From Elusimicrobia bacterium RIFOXYB2_FULL_49_7 (lineage in GTDB: Bacteria; Fibrobacterota; OXYB2-FULL-49-7), in NCBI GenBank assembly GCA_001800515.1, contig MGVN01000142.1, positions 22,507-38,798 of the forward strand: 16,292 bases of DNA. Reading direction: 5' to 3'. This document shows, one piece after another, positions 1 to 8,049 of this stretch; position 1 is the stretch's first letter; each line of letters opens with the position of its first letter. The notes under the pieces are model-generated. The model was not told the DNA's origin. It searched no databases and saw only the letters and a list, made by a program, of their open reading frames with translations. The position numbers and the translations under genes are program-made.

Positions 1-1056
1 TTCTTTCAAAGAAGCCATGGTGGTGTCCCCGGGTGTGGTCATGGCCAAAGCGCCATGGGCTGCACCATAGTTCACTGCCTGCTCCGGGGTCTTGCCTGCC
101 AGGAAACCATAAATCAGACCTGAAGCAAAGGAATCACCGCCGCCGACCCGGTCCCAGATTTCCAGGTTAGGCCGTTGTGCTGCTTCGTAGAATTTGCCGT
201 CATAATAGAGGACCGCGCCCCAGTCATTGATGGAAGCGGTCTTGGCATTGCGAAGCGTGGTGGCCACTGCCTTGAAGTTAGGATAAGCGGCAGCCGCTTT
301 TTCAATCATTTTTTTGAAAGCCCCCACATCCAGTTTGGAAAGATGTTCATCTACTCCTTCAACCTTGAAGCCTAATGCGGCTGTGAAATCTTCTTCGTTT
401 CCAATCATCACATCAACCATGCCGGCCACCTTGCGGTTCACCTCCATGGCTTTGTCCGTGCCGCCGATGTCGGACCAGAGTGAGGGGCGGAAGTTCAGAT
501 CATAAGAGATGATGGTGCCATGCTTTTTAGCGCATTCCATGGCTTCCAGGATGACATCGCGGGTGGTTTCAGAAAGACCGGCATAAATGCCGCCGCAATG
601 GAACCAGCGCACCCCTTCTTTGCCGAAGATCTTCTCCCAATCAATGTCCCCTTTTTTAAGCTGAGAGGCGGCAGAAAGGCCGCGGTCGCTGCAGCCTACC
701 GCCCCGCGCACACCAAAGCCCCGTTCCGTAAAGTTTAAGCCCACACGGACCTTGCGGCCGATGCCATCGTACTTGACCCATTTGACATGTGAGATGTCCA
801 CCCCGCCCTGGAGGAGCAGGTCTTCGAGGAGTCGGCCCACCGGGTTGTCTGCAATGGCTGTGACCAGCGCAGCACGCTGGCCGAAACAGCGGCGCAGTCC
901 GCGCGCCACATTGTATTCACCGCCGCCTTCCCAGACCTGGAAAGTGCGGGTGGTATGGATGCGGCCATTGCCTGGGTCCAGACGAAGCATGACTTCGCCT
1001 AAAGAGAGGATGTCGTATTTGCAGCTATCTGCGGGTTTAAGGGTGAGGGTTGCCAT
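1..1056 (-). CDS. kdgK: 2-keto-3-deoxygluconate kinase, PfkB family (C-terminus off window)
   Basis: Sugar kinase of the PfkB/ribokinase family, most likely phosphorylating 2-keto-3-deoxygluconate to KDPG in the cytoplasm. My translation is open for 352 codons from ATG at 1056 to the left edge, where the C-terminus is cut off. Visible family features are an N-terminal LGEVMLRLDPG, the substrate-loop GGGEYNVARGL, a central YDLNFRPSLW, NEEDF, and the ATP-site/catalytic-base motif GGGDSFASG with the aspartate near residue 308. The start is supported by AAGGAG about 8 nt upstream. The gene lies 17 nt downstream of the KDPG aldolase gene, so the pair should be co-transcribed and perform consecutive steps to pyruvate and glyceraldehyde-3-phosphate. 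Substrate assignment rests on the aldolase neighbour; a different sugar-acid kinase cannot be excluded. Confidence 0.88.
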   Translation of the reverse strand, partial: MATLTLKPADSCKYDILSLGEVMLRLDPGNGRIHTTRTFQVWEGGGEYNVARGLRRCFGQRAALVTAIADNPVGRLLEDLLLQGGVDISHVKWVKYDGIGRKVRVGLNFTERGFGVRGAVGCSDRGLSAASQLKKGDIDWEKIFGKEGVRWFHCGGIYAGLSETTRDVILEAMECAKKHGTIISYDLNFRPSLWSDIGGTDKAMEVNRKVAGMVDVMIGNEEDFTAALGFKVEGVDEHLSKLDVGAFKKMIEKAAAAYPNFKAVATTLRNAKTASINDWGAVLYYDGKFYEAAQRPNLEIWDRVGGGDSFASGLIYGFLAGKTPEQAVNYGAAHGALAMTTPGDTTMASLKE

Positions 1057-1073
1057 TGTATTATATCTCCTTC

Positions 1074-1754
1074 TTATTTCTTGTTTGCCTTAGCTTCTTT
1101 GACCACAGCGAGGGTCTCGCGCACCTTGTTTTCAATGCCGGTCCAATCCTTGGCAGCCAGCATCTCCTTGGTAATGAGGTTGCTGCCCATTCCAAGTGCG
1201 GCCACACCGGCATTGATCCAGGCGGACACGGATTCCTTGGTGGAGTCTACGCCGCCGGTGGGCATGATGCGGGTCCAAGGCATGGGCCCGAGAATGGATT
1301 TCACAAAAGAAGGGCCGCCTACTTCCTTGCCGGGAAAGACCTTGATGATTTCGCATCCCAATTCCTCGGCTTCAGAGACCTCGGAAGCGCTGCCGCAGCC
1401 GGGGGCATAGGGGATTTTTCGTCGGTTGCAGAATTTGGCCACGTCAGGATTCAGCACCGGGCCCACAATGAAATTGGCGCCGCAGTTGACATAGAGGGCG
1501 GCCGTATAAGGTTCCACAATGGAACCGGTTCCGAGAATCAGAGAAGGATCCGCCTTGGAAAAATGGCGATCCAGTTCGCTGAAGACCTCCCATGCGTGGT
1601 CGCCGCGGTTGACGAATTCGACCAGCTTACAGCCGCCGCGCGAAATGGCGGAAATGACATTCTTGGCGGTCTCTACATCCGGATGATAGAAGACCGGCAC
1701 CACACTGATGTCATAGATGGTGTTTAATACCTGCATTCTTGTGAAACGAGCCAT
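1074..1754 (-). CDS. eda: 2-dehydro-3-deoxyphosphogluconate (KDPG) aldolase
   Basis: Class I aldolase cleaving KDPG (or 2-keto-4-hydroxyglutarate) to pyruvate and an aldehyde; cytoplasmic, last step of KDG catabolism. It is 226 aa, normal for the family or slightly long. The Schiff-base lysine is K138 in IIKVFPG, followed by the phosphate-binding GGPSF; E46 and R50 in VEFVNRG match the catalytic Glu/Arg positions. The family's usual PG-x-x-TPSE loop is replaced by PGCGSASEV, as I recall from the Bacteroidota-type branch. The ATG at 1754 has AAGGGAG upstream. kdgK follows 17 nt downstream. A fossil of a 2-hydroxyacid dehydrogenase ends 29 nt upstream, so this may once have been a longer sugar-acid operon. 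Confidence 0.92.
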   Translation of the reverse strand: MARFTRMQVLNTIYDISVVPVFYHPDVETAKNVISAISRGGCKLVEFVNRGDHAWEVFSELDRHFSKADPSLILGTGSIVEPYTAALYVNCGANFIVGPVLNPDVAKFCNRRKIPYAPGCGSASEVSEAEELGCEIIKVFPGKEVGGPSFVKSILGPMPWTRIMPTGGVDSTKESVSAWINAGVAALGMGSNLITKEMLAAKDWTGIENKVRETLAVVKEAKANKK

Positions 1755-1783
1755 AACACTCCCTTGATTGGATTGGTTAGAAT

Positions 1784-1972
1784 TTATTTAGATTGAAGGA
1801 CTTCCTTATTTACCACGCTTTTCGGCGTTTTGCCGGCCAGCACATCCGCTACGCCCTGGGCTGCTTTGGTCTGAAGTTCGACCTGCGCCTCTTCGGAGTA
1901 CCATCCGGTATGGTCGGATAAAATAACATTGTCGAGGCCAAAAAGGATATAATTTTTGGCCTCGGGTTCCTG
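1784..1972 (-). pseudogene. C-terminal remnant of a D-isomer-specific 2-hydroxyacid dehydrogenase
   Basis: The minus strand reads about 62 codons ending in TAA at 1784-1786. The reading includes LDNVILSDHTGWYSEEAQ and ends AGKTPKSVVNKEVLQSK. This matches the C-terminus of D-2-hydroxyacid dehydrogenases (SerA, hydroxypyruvate or glyoxylate reductase type), where the NV-IL-x-x-H-x-x-WYSEEA segment carries the catalytic-histidine region. The N-terminal ~250 residues are absent: an in-frame stop lies at 1979-1981, and the sequence beyond belongs to a toxin gene. There is no start codon or RBS, so it is a deletion remnant. It lies in the same direction as eda and kdgK, 29 nt upstream of eda, and was probably once part of that operon. 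Confidence 0.8.
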
Positions 1973-1973
1973 T

Positions 1974-2207
1974 CTATTTTAAGATTGCAGCACCAGGGCC
2001 GCTGAATTCAAAAATAATACGAAAATGTATATCGATTCTGAAACTCCAGGCATTCAAGTGTTTGGGATGTAGCTTTTCGGCATGCAGACCGGGATGAAAA
2101 GGATTCTCTGTGAACAAGCGTGCCCTGATATCCGCTTTTTTCTGAATCTAAACTGGAAGCGCCTTAAACAGGCGATCAAATGTCGCTGTGGTGCGTATTT
2201 CAATCAT
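1974..2207 (-). pseudogene. RelE/HigB-type toxin gene broken by an amber codon and truncated at the C-terminus
   Basis: From ATG at 2207 the frame reads MIEIRTTATFDRLFKALPV, then TAG (2148-2150), then continues for 57 codons: IQKKADIRARLFTENPFHPG, HAEKLHPKHLNAWSFRID and HFRIIFEFSGPGAAILK, ending at TAG 1974-1976. This is the layout of RelE/ParE/HigB-superfamily ribonuclease toxins (F-x-K-x-LP-x-x-IQ-x-KA, L-F-x-x-NPFHP-x-L, W-S-x-R, R-I-I-F-E-F). The internal stop sits where the family usually has an acidic residue, so a single GAG-to-TAG change would explain it. The usual last ~10-15 residues are also missing, cut at the junction with the dehydrogenase remnant. The gene overlaps the upstream antitoxin by 8 nt (ATGATTGA), typical of type II toxin-antitoxin pairs. 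The frame is my own translation. Confidence 0.78.
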
Positions 2208-2382
2208 CGAGAATCGTCATCAGTGATTTGCGTTTTTTGACGCGGCCTTTCTTGATATCTTCGTCGGACTTCTTCATGTCATCAAGAAATATCTTATCAC
2301 GATTTTGCTTGACGATAACCGCCATAGTTTTTCCCTTGCCCAACAGGACAACATACTCGTCAAAAAGAGCTGTTAGTTCCAT
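2200..2382 (-). CDS. small antitoxin-like protein upstream of the broken toxin
   Basis: 60-aa charged protein, translationally coupled to the toxin fossil by an 8-nt stop/start overlap. The C-terminal half, with FLDDMKKSDEDIKKGRV and a terminal LDD, resembles the toxin-wrapping tail of short antitoxins, where an acidic helix is followed by DI-x-x-GRV. The family cannot be named from this, and no DNA-binding domain is obvious. The ATG at 2382 overlaps the end of the ABC permease gene by 10 nt, has an in-frame stop directly upstream and no clear RBS. An internal ATG (MAVIVKQ) has AAGGGA about 6 nt ahead and could give a 41-residue product. Since the toxin is interrupted, this is probably an orphan antitoxin. 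The annotation is inferred mainly from position. Confidence 0.55.
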   Translation of the reverse strand: MELTALFDEYVVLLGKGKTMAVIVKQNRDKIFLDDMKKSDEDIKKGRVKKRKSLMTILDD

Positions 2383-3441
2383 TTAAATAATTTAAGCCCG
2401 GTCGTAAAGGTGACAAAGCCTATGGCCATTAAGATAGCCATGGGTAGTGACAAAACAGTCATGCCGGCCCCTTCAATGAAAAGTGCCCGAAAACTGTCTG
2501 CCAGAAGTGAAAGCGGCAGATGTTTGATCATCGGAAGAATCCATTCCGGGAAATGCTGATAACTGAAGAAAATGCCTGAAATGACCATCATGGGCATGGA
2601 AATCGCCGAGATAAGACCATTGCCAACTTCGGTATTGGCCGTTCGGCAGGACAATAATACCGCAATACCACAAAAGGCGAAATTACCGGAAACAAAAAGC
2701 AGGACAAGGGCTGGAAGGTTACCTTCTATGCTAATACCAAAGACAAAATGGGCGAAAATAAAAAGAACAACGGATTCAATCCCATTCATGGCCACCCGAA
2801 CCAATATAAGCGACAACAAAAAGTGTGATTTCCGCATGGGTGTAGCCACCATACGTCGAAGGAGTCGTCTGGAGCGCCGGTCAATCAAGGTATAGCTGAT
2901 GCCCCATAAGGAGGACATCATGATGCCCATGGCAATCAGGCCCGGTATCAGGAAATCGATATAGCGGGTACCGGAAACGGTGAGAGGTAAAATCTCTTCT
3001 TTACCGGATCGCTCCTTTCCTTTTTCCGGATGATTCAACATTCGGGACAACATGAGAAAGGTAAGCTGTGCATCCGGATTGGCCGGATCAAAATGATATT
3101 GTCTCCCCTTCTCGTTTTCCACGATAACCAAGTTGATACTTCCTCTTTTTAACAGCAGCATGGCGTCGGGCCATTCTGTCTTTTGAAAATGGAAAACGAC
3201 ATTTCCCAACTCCTTGGCCTCGAGAACCGTCTGATAGAGCGTATTTGTGTCAACGGAACAGTTGCTTTGTTGCACTACGGCGACCGTACGAACCATCTCT
3301 TTTTTCTGACTGAAAGCAACGCCCAGTCCCATGGCCATCAGAATGGGAAAGCCGATGCCCCAGAACAGAACGCCCGGCTCCCGGATGATTTCCAGAAAAT
3401 GAATCCGAATAAGCCAGAGCATCTGGCGCGGTTTGAACAGG

Positions 3442-3449
<8 letters not shown>
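2373..3449 (-). CDS. ABC-2 type transporter permease (exporter)
   Basis: Membrane subunit of an ABC-2 family exporter (drug, lipid or polysaccharide type; substrate unknown). With the start chosen here it has 358 aa. One N-terminal transmembrane helix (around EPGVLFWGIGFPILMAMGLG) is followed by a ~130-residue hydrophilic extracytoplasmic region, then about five C-terminal helices beginning near YIDFLIPGLIAMGIMMSSLW. An upstream ATG at 3473 is open in frame, but the ATG at 3449 is preferred: it has AGGAAG 8 nt ahead and overlaps the ATPase stop by 8 nt, the usual coupling. It ends FKWN, as many ABC-2 permeases end in an aromatic plus charged or polar tail. The ATPase gene directly upstream is its partner. 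Confidence 0.86.
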
Positions 3450-4191
<742 letters not shown>

Positions 4192-4297
4192 GGAGAGAAA
4201 AGTATACACAGTTAGCCCCTGAAAAGGCAACAGGTCGCCTCAGCCGATTTTAAAGTTTGTTTAAAATAGTCTGTCCCGTTTCAGCGGAAGATGGCGT

Positions 4298-4329
4298 ATA
4301 TCGTTATGTTGAATTATATACAACGATAT
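4298..4329. promoter_or_regulatory. ModE-type operator in front of the FecCD importer operon
   Basis: Perfect 8-bp inverted repeat ATATCGTT (4298-4305) / AACGATAT (4322-4329). The core from CG at 4302 to CG at 4325 is 24 bp, with arms CGTTATGT and ATACAACG around 8 bp. The spacing and CGTTAT...AACG arms match the well-studied E. coli ModE site before modABC. A modE gene is present at 13108 in this window, and a second similar dyad precedes the TonB-dependent receptor. ModE bound to molybdate would be expected to repress the importer genes. Binding itself is inferred. Confidence 0.75.
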
Positions 4330-4340
4330 TTTCTGACTGA

Positions 4341-4354
4341 GGGAGGATAAAACG
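4341..4354 (+). promoter_or_regulatory. Shine-Dalgarno placed for an ACG start of the permease gene
   Basis: GGGAGG at 4341-4346 is the only strong ribosome-binding sequence near the permease gene. It sits 5 nt before an in-frame ACG (4352-4354), not before the first ATG at 4385, which has no RBS. Reading from 4352 adds TQRERYILFIL to the N-terminus and completes the first transmembrane helix. Either a rare ACG start or a T-to-C change in a former ATG fits. Confidence 0.45.
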
Positions 4355-4384
4355 CAGCGGGAAAGATATATCCTTTTCATCCTA

Positions 4385-5365
4385 ATGCTGAGCCTTTTTA
4401 TCCTGACTCTCTTTGCGCTCGGCATGGGTCGCTATCCGATCTCTATCGTCAAACTTGGGTCCTTGTTATGGCACCATGCCCTTAACCGCGACATGGGCGT
4501 CAATGACCCGTCGGAATTCGTTATTTTCCGGTTGCGCATGCCGCGTATTGTGGTTGCAATGTTAGTGGGCATGGCCCTTTCCGGTGCCGGGGCAAGTTAT
4601 CAATGTATCTTCCGGAATCCCATGGTTGATCCCTCGCTTCTTGGTGTGACTTCGGGTGCGGCCTTTGGCGCCTCCCTGGCCATTCTCCTTTCCATGAGTA
4701 TCGTTCTCATCCAGGTCTGGGCTTTTATCTGCGGTCTCGCTGCGGTACTGGCAACCATGCTGATAGCCAAAGCGGTCCGGAAAATGGGAGACCGCTCCAT
4801 GACATTGATTCTCTGCGGTATCGTAACCGGCACACTGTTTACCGCATTTCTCTCATTAGTAAAATATGCGGCGGATCCCAATTCCAAGCTCCCGGCCATC
4901 ACTTATTGGCTCATGGGTAGCCTGGCATCGGTTAGCCCGGCGGAAGTCAATATCGTTGCTCTCTGTATTCTTGCAGGCATCCTTCCCCTTTTTTTTCTGC
5001 GATGGCAGATCAACGTCCTCTCTGCAGGAGAAGAAGAGGCGCAATCCATGGGCATCCTGACAGGGAGAATCCGTGGGATCATTATTGCTTCATCCACACT
5101 CATGACAGCGTCGGTTGTTTCCGTCAGCGGAATGATTGGATGGGTAGGCCTGGTGGTGCCACACCTTGCTCGGATGCTCGTGGGCCCCAACTTTACGATT
5201 CTGTTTCCGACCTCCTTGCTCCTGGGCGCCTTGTTTATGCTTACTGTGGATACCTTGGCGCGCCTGGTTTTTCCCATTGAGATTCCCATCGGCATTCTGA
5301 CCGCTATTGTGGGTGCCCCCTTCTTTGTCTTTCTGCTCTTCCGTGGAAAAAGAGGATGGGCATGA
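4385..5365 (+). CDS. FecCD/BtuC-family ABC importer permease, MolB-like
   Basis: Inner-membrane subunit of a type II ABC importer, the family that carries siderophores, cobalamin, haem and, in the Haemophilus MolBCA system, molybdate/tungstate. It has 326 aa from the first ATG, almost all hydrophobic, with about 9-10 helices. Family motifs include FRLRMPRI followed by LVGMALSGAGASYQCIFRNP, DPSLLGVTSGA, and the C-terminal GWVGLVVPHLARMLVGP; the PHLAR-x-L-x-GP segment is the coupling region for the ATPase. The first helix is short from this ATG, and the RBS position suggests translation starts at 4352. It overlaps the ATPase gene by ATGA. The ModE-type dyad just upstream and xdhC downstream point to molybdenum or tungsten as substrate; sequence alone would also allow an iron chelate or corrinoid. 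Confidence 0.9.
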   Translation: MLSLFILTLFALGMGRYPISIVKLGSLLWHHALNRDMGVNDPSEFVIFRLRMPRIVVAMLVGMALSGAGASYQCIFRNPMVDPSLLGVTSGAAFGASLAILLSMSIVLIQVWAFICGLAAVLATMLIAKAVRKMGDRSMTLILCGIVTGTLFTAFLSLVKYAADPNSKLPAITYWLMGSLASVSPAEVNIVALCILAGILPLFFLRWQINVLSAGEEEAQSMGILTGRIRGIIIASSTLMTASVVSVSGMIGWVGLVVPHLARMLVGPNFTILFPTSLLLGALFMLTVDTLARLVFPIEIPIGILTAIVGAPFFVFLLFRGKRGWA

Positions 5366-6126
5366 ACCTGACCACCCGACATTTATCCGCCGGATATGGA
5401 AATAAGACCGTGGTATCGGATATTCATATTCATATCAGTACCGGAGAAGTGGTCTGTCTTCTGGGTGCAAACGGATGCGGAAAAACGACTTTGTTTAAGG
5501 CCCTTCTCGGCCTGATTCCCATGCAAGGGGAGTTCCTGTTGGATGGCCGTCCCCATCATTCGTATACACAAAGAGATCGTGCACGACTGATCGCTTATGT
5601 TCCGCAAACGCATACCCCCTCTTTTCCGTACACCGTCTTGGATATGGTATTGATGGGCCGTTCCCCGCACATCAGCCTCTATTCGGTTCCCTCCGGACGC
5701 GACCACGAAGAAAGCCGGCGGATATTGTCTTCTCTCGGCATCCGGTATCTCGAAAACCGGCTCTATGACGAACTCAGCGGCGGAGAGCGGCAGCTGGTTC
5801 TGATGGCGCGCAGCCTTGCTCAAACTCCGCGATTCCTGCTCATGGATGAACCGACCTCGCACCTGGATTTTGGGAATCAGATTCGGACCCTTCAACTCAT
5901 CAAGGAATTGGCAGCCTCCGGTATCGGCCTCCTCCTCACCACCCATTCGCCGGATCATGCTTTTATCTGTGCGACCCGGGTATTGGCCATGCACCAGGGA
6001 AAGATCATTTCCCAAGGAAGTCCGGAGGAGGTGATTAACCGTCCCTTGATGAGAACTCTTTATGGTTTTGATATTGATGTCGTTTCCCAACCCTCCGGAA
6101 GGTACCTATGTTCACCCGTATTGTGA
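5362..6126 (+). CDS. FecE/BtuD-family ABC importer ATPase, MolC-like
   Basis: ATP-binding subunit energising the FecCD-type permease; cytoplasmic. It has 254 aa from the ATG at 5362, which overlaps the permease stop (ATGA) and has AGAGG 6 nt ahead; a second ATG two codons earlier is less well spaced. Motifs: Walker A GANGCGKT at 35-42, Q-loop PQ at 81-82, signature LSGGERQ at 138-144, Walker B FLLMDEP near 158-164, D-loop HLD, and H-loop TTHSPDHAF. All are intact. The signature and length match iron-chelate, cobalamin and MolC ATPases. It overlaps the start of the binding-protein gene by 19 nt, so the three importer genes are tightly coupled. Confidence 0.92.
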   Translation: MNLTTRHLSAGYGNKTVVSDIHIHISTGEVVCLLGANGCGKTTLFKALLGLIPMQGEFLLDGRPHHSYTQRDRARLIAYVPQTHTPSFPYTVLDMVLMGRSPHISLYSVPSGRDHEESRRILSSLGIRYLENRLYDELSGGERQLVLMARSLAQTPRFLLMDEPTSHLDFGNQIRTLQLIKELAASGIGLLLTTHSPDHAFICATRVLAMHQGKIISQGSPEEVINRPLMRTLYGFDIDVVSQPSGRYLCSPVL

Positions 6127-7172
6127 TTTGCGCTGTCATCATCATCCTGTCATCAGGGGACAAACGGATACAAGCCCGAACCATCACGGACATGGCCGGC
6201 CGACTTCTTCAGGTTCCCGATACCATTCGGTCGGTTTATCCGACCTCCCCTATGGGAGACGTGTTCATGTATACCGTGGCGCCGGAAAAGATGGTCGGTA
6301 CCAGCTGGGACCTTTGCAAAGAAGAACGGGCCTTTTTAAACGACACCTACAATAATAAGCCGGTCCTGGGAGGCTGGTATGGAAAAAATACGACCGGCAA
6401 TCCGGAAGTCATTTTGAAAGCGCACCCCGACATCATTCTCTCCGTTGGAAACATGGACAAAAACGATGCGGCCTTTGCAGAGCGGATTCAGCAACAAATG
6501 GGCATCCCGGTCGTGATGACGGACGGACGCCTGCTGCAACTGAACGCCACCTATCGTTTTCTCGGTTCGCTCCTGAAGGAAGAATTACAGGCCGATTCCC
6601 TCTCACAGTATTGCGAGCAGGCTTTGAAAGAGGTGGCAACAGCCGTTTCCACCGTCCCTTTGGAAAAACGTATCCGGGTCTATTATGCGGAAGGGTTGAA
6701 AGGGCTTGAGACCGACCCGGCCGGTTCCATGCACACGGAAGTGCTGGATATTGTCGGCGGCATCAATGTGGCAGAGGTGCCCATGATCAAAGGGGGATAC
6801 GGTCGAGCCACCGTCACTTTCGAACAGTTGCTGTTATGGCAACCTCAGGTGGTCATCGTCTCGCTTGACATGGGCTATGCGGGCGGGGATGGGAATTATC
6901 AACGGATAATACATAATTCGGATTGGAACGCCCTTTCGGCCATCCGTCTGAACCGGATATATCAGATTCCAACATTGCCCTTCAATTGGTTTGATCGTCC
7001 GCCGTCTGTGAACCGGATAATCGGCATCAAATGGCTGGCCCACCTTTTATATCCGGAGGTTTACAAAATAGATATGGCGGATGAAACGCGCCGTTTTTAT
7101 TCCCTTTTTTACCATAAGACGCTGTCGGAGGTGGAACTCAATCAAGTGCTTCAAAATGCCGTGCGGAAATAA
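6108..7172 (+). CDS. Periplasmic substrate-binding protein of the FecCD-type importer, MolA-like
   Basis: Class III (helical-backbone, FecB/BtuF/MolA-like) solute-binding protein delivering substrate to the permease. It has 354 aa: an N-terminal hydrophobic signal sequence ending around IQA, then TITDMAGRLLQVPDTIRSVY, the standard opening of this family. There is no lipobox cysteine, so a soluble periplasmic form is likely. Further features are PDIILSVG in the first lobe, AGSMHTEVLDIVGGINVA in the second, and FNWFDRPPSVNRIIG near residue 295. Conserved polar residues there (W, D, R) may line the ligand site. GGAAGG precedes the ATG, which overlaps the ATPase gene. Annotation engines would probably call it an iron-complex binding protein; the operon context argues for molybdate, tungstate or a Mo chelate. 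Confidence 0.88.
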   Translation: MFTRIVICAVIIILSSGDKRIQARTITDMAGRLLQVPDTIRSVYPTSPMGDVFMYTVAPEKMVGTSWDLCKEERAFLNDTYNNKPVLGGWYGKNTTGNPEVILKAHPDIILSVGNMDKNDAAFAERIQQQMGIPVVMTDGRLLQLNATYRFLGSLLKEELQADSLSQYCEQALKEVATAVSTVPLEKRIRVYYAEGLKGLETDPAGSMHTEVLDIVGGINVAEVPMIKGGYGRATVTFEQLLLWQPQVVIVSLDMGYAGGDGNYQRIIHNSDWNALSAIRLNRIYQIPTLPFNWFDRPPSVNRIIGIKWLAHLLYPEVYKIDMADETRRFYSLFYHKTLSEVELNQVLQNAVRK

Positions 7173-7200
7173 TGCGGAGATTTCATAAAAGGAGATAGAC

Positions 7201-8049
7201 ATGTGGTTAAAAACGTTGTATGATTGGCAAAGCAAAGGGATTCCCTGCGCCATCGTGACCATTACGAAGACGGAAGGGTCCACGCCCCGGTCTGAAGGGT
7301 CCAAAATGGTCGTGAACGGATCGGATGAGATTGCGGGCACCGTGGGCGGTGGGCCGGTGGAACACATCAGCCGGCAGGAGGCTGTTCTGGCCATTAAAGA
7401 AAACAAATGCAAGACCCTCGATTTCTCTCTTGCAGGCGATCAGTGGCAGGTGACACCGGACAAAACCGTTCAGGGAATGTGCGGCGGTCGGGTCACGGTC
7501 TTTATCGAGCCTGTGCTTCCCCAAAAAGAGGTGGTCGTCTTCGGAGCAGGCCATATCGGGGAAAAGATCGGCAAACTGTGCGAGGTACTGAATCTCCGTT
7601 ACCGGGTTTTTGACAACCGCCCGGAATTCGTTTCAGAGAACCGTTTTCCCTCGGCCGTAGGCCGCATCAGCAAACCCTATGATACCCTGTCAACCTCTAT
7701 CCCCCTGACCCGTGCCAGCTATTGCGTGATCTTGACCCATGGCCATCAGTATGACGAAGTCTGTTTGGAACAGCTACTGAAAAATAAAGCCATTCCCTAC
7801 ATCGGTATGATCGGCAGCCAGAACAAGATCCGCATTATTATCGACAACATCCGCAGTCGGGGCGGAAAGATTGACAACAGGCTCTATTCTCCCATCGGCC
7901 TGAAAATAGCCAACCACCAGCCTGAACAAATCGCACTGGGTATCATGGCCCAAATTATCCTTCTGATCAACAACGGGTCGCCGGACCATTTCCGCATCCC
8001 CTGGCATGAGGAGGAGAAAGCCACCGCCTCCCCGAAAAAGGAGGCATGA
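7201..8049 (+). CDS. XdhC/CoxI family molybdenum-cofactor chaperone
   Basis: XdhC-family proteins bind molybdenum cofactor and help its sulfuration and insertion into xanthine-dehydrogenase-type molybdo-hydroxylases. The N-terminal XdhC/CoxI domain shows EGSTPRSEGSKM (25-36), GTVGGGPVE (46-54) and the MCGG motif (93-96) of the cofactor-binding region. The C-terminal Rossmann domain starts VVVFGAGHIG (111-120) and includes GMIGSQNK and SPIGLKI. It has 282 aa, normal length. The start has AAAGGAG 8 nt upstream and lies 28 nt after the binding-protein gene, so it is in the importer operon. No molybdo-hydroxylase is in the window, so its client lies elsewhere. Its presence in the operon is the strongest non-regulatory hint that the importer handles molybdenum. 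Confidence 0.9.
   Translation: MWLKTLYDWQSKGIPCAIVTITKTEGSTPRSEGSKMVVNGSDEIAGTVGGGPVEHISRQEAVLAIKENKCKTLDFSLAGDQWQVTPDKTVQGMCGGRVTVFIEPVLPQKEVVVFGAGHIGEKIGKLCEVLNLRYRVFDNRPEFVSENRFPSAVGRISKPYDTLSTSIPLTRASYCVILTHGHQYDEVCLEQLLKNKAIPYIGMIGSQNKIRIIIDNIRSRGGKIDNRLYSPIGLKIANHQPEQIALGIMAQIILLINNGSPDHFRIPWHEEEKATASPKKEA

Noticed and set aside
1050..1727. Long plus-strand reading frame (225 codons) over eda
   Set aside because: It is antisense to eda, whose product has clear catalytic motifs and an RBS; the plus-strand translation has no recognisable motif.
5383..6090. Minus-strand reading frame of 235 codons across the importer ATPase gene
   Set aside because: It mirrors a gene with all Walker and signature motifs; the antisense product is low-complexity and unrecognisable.
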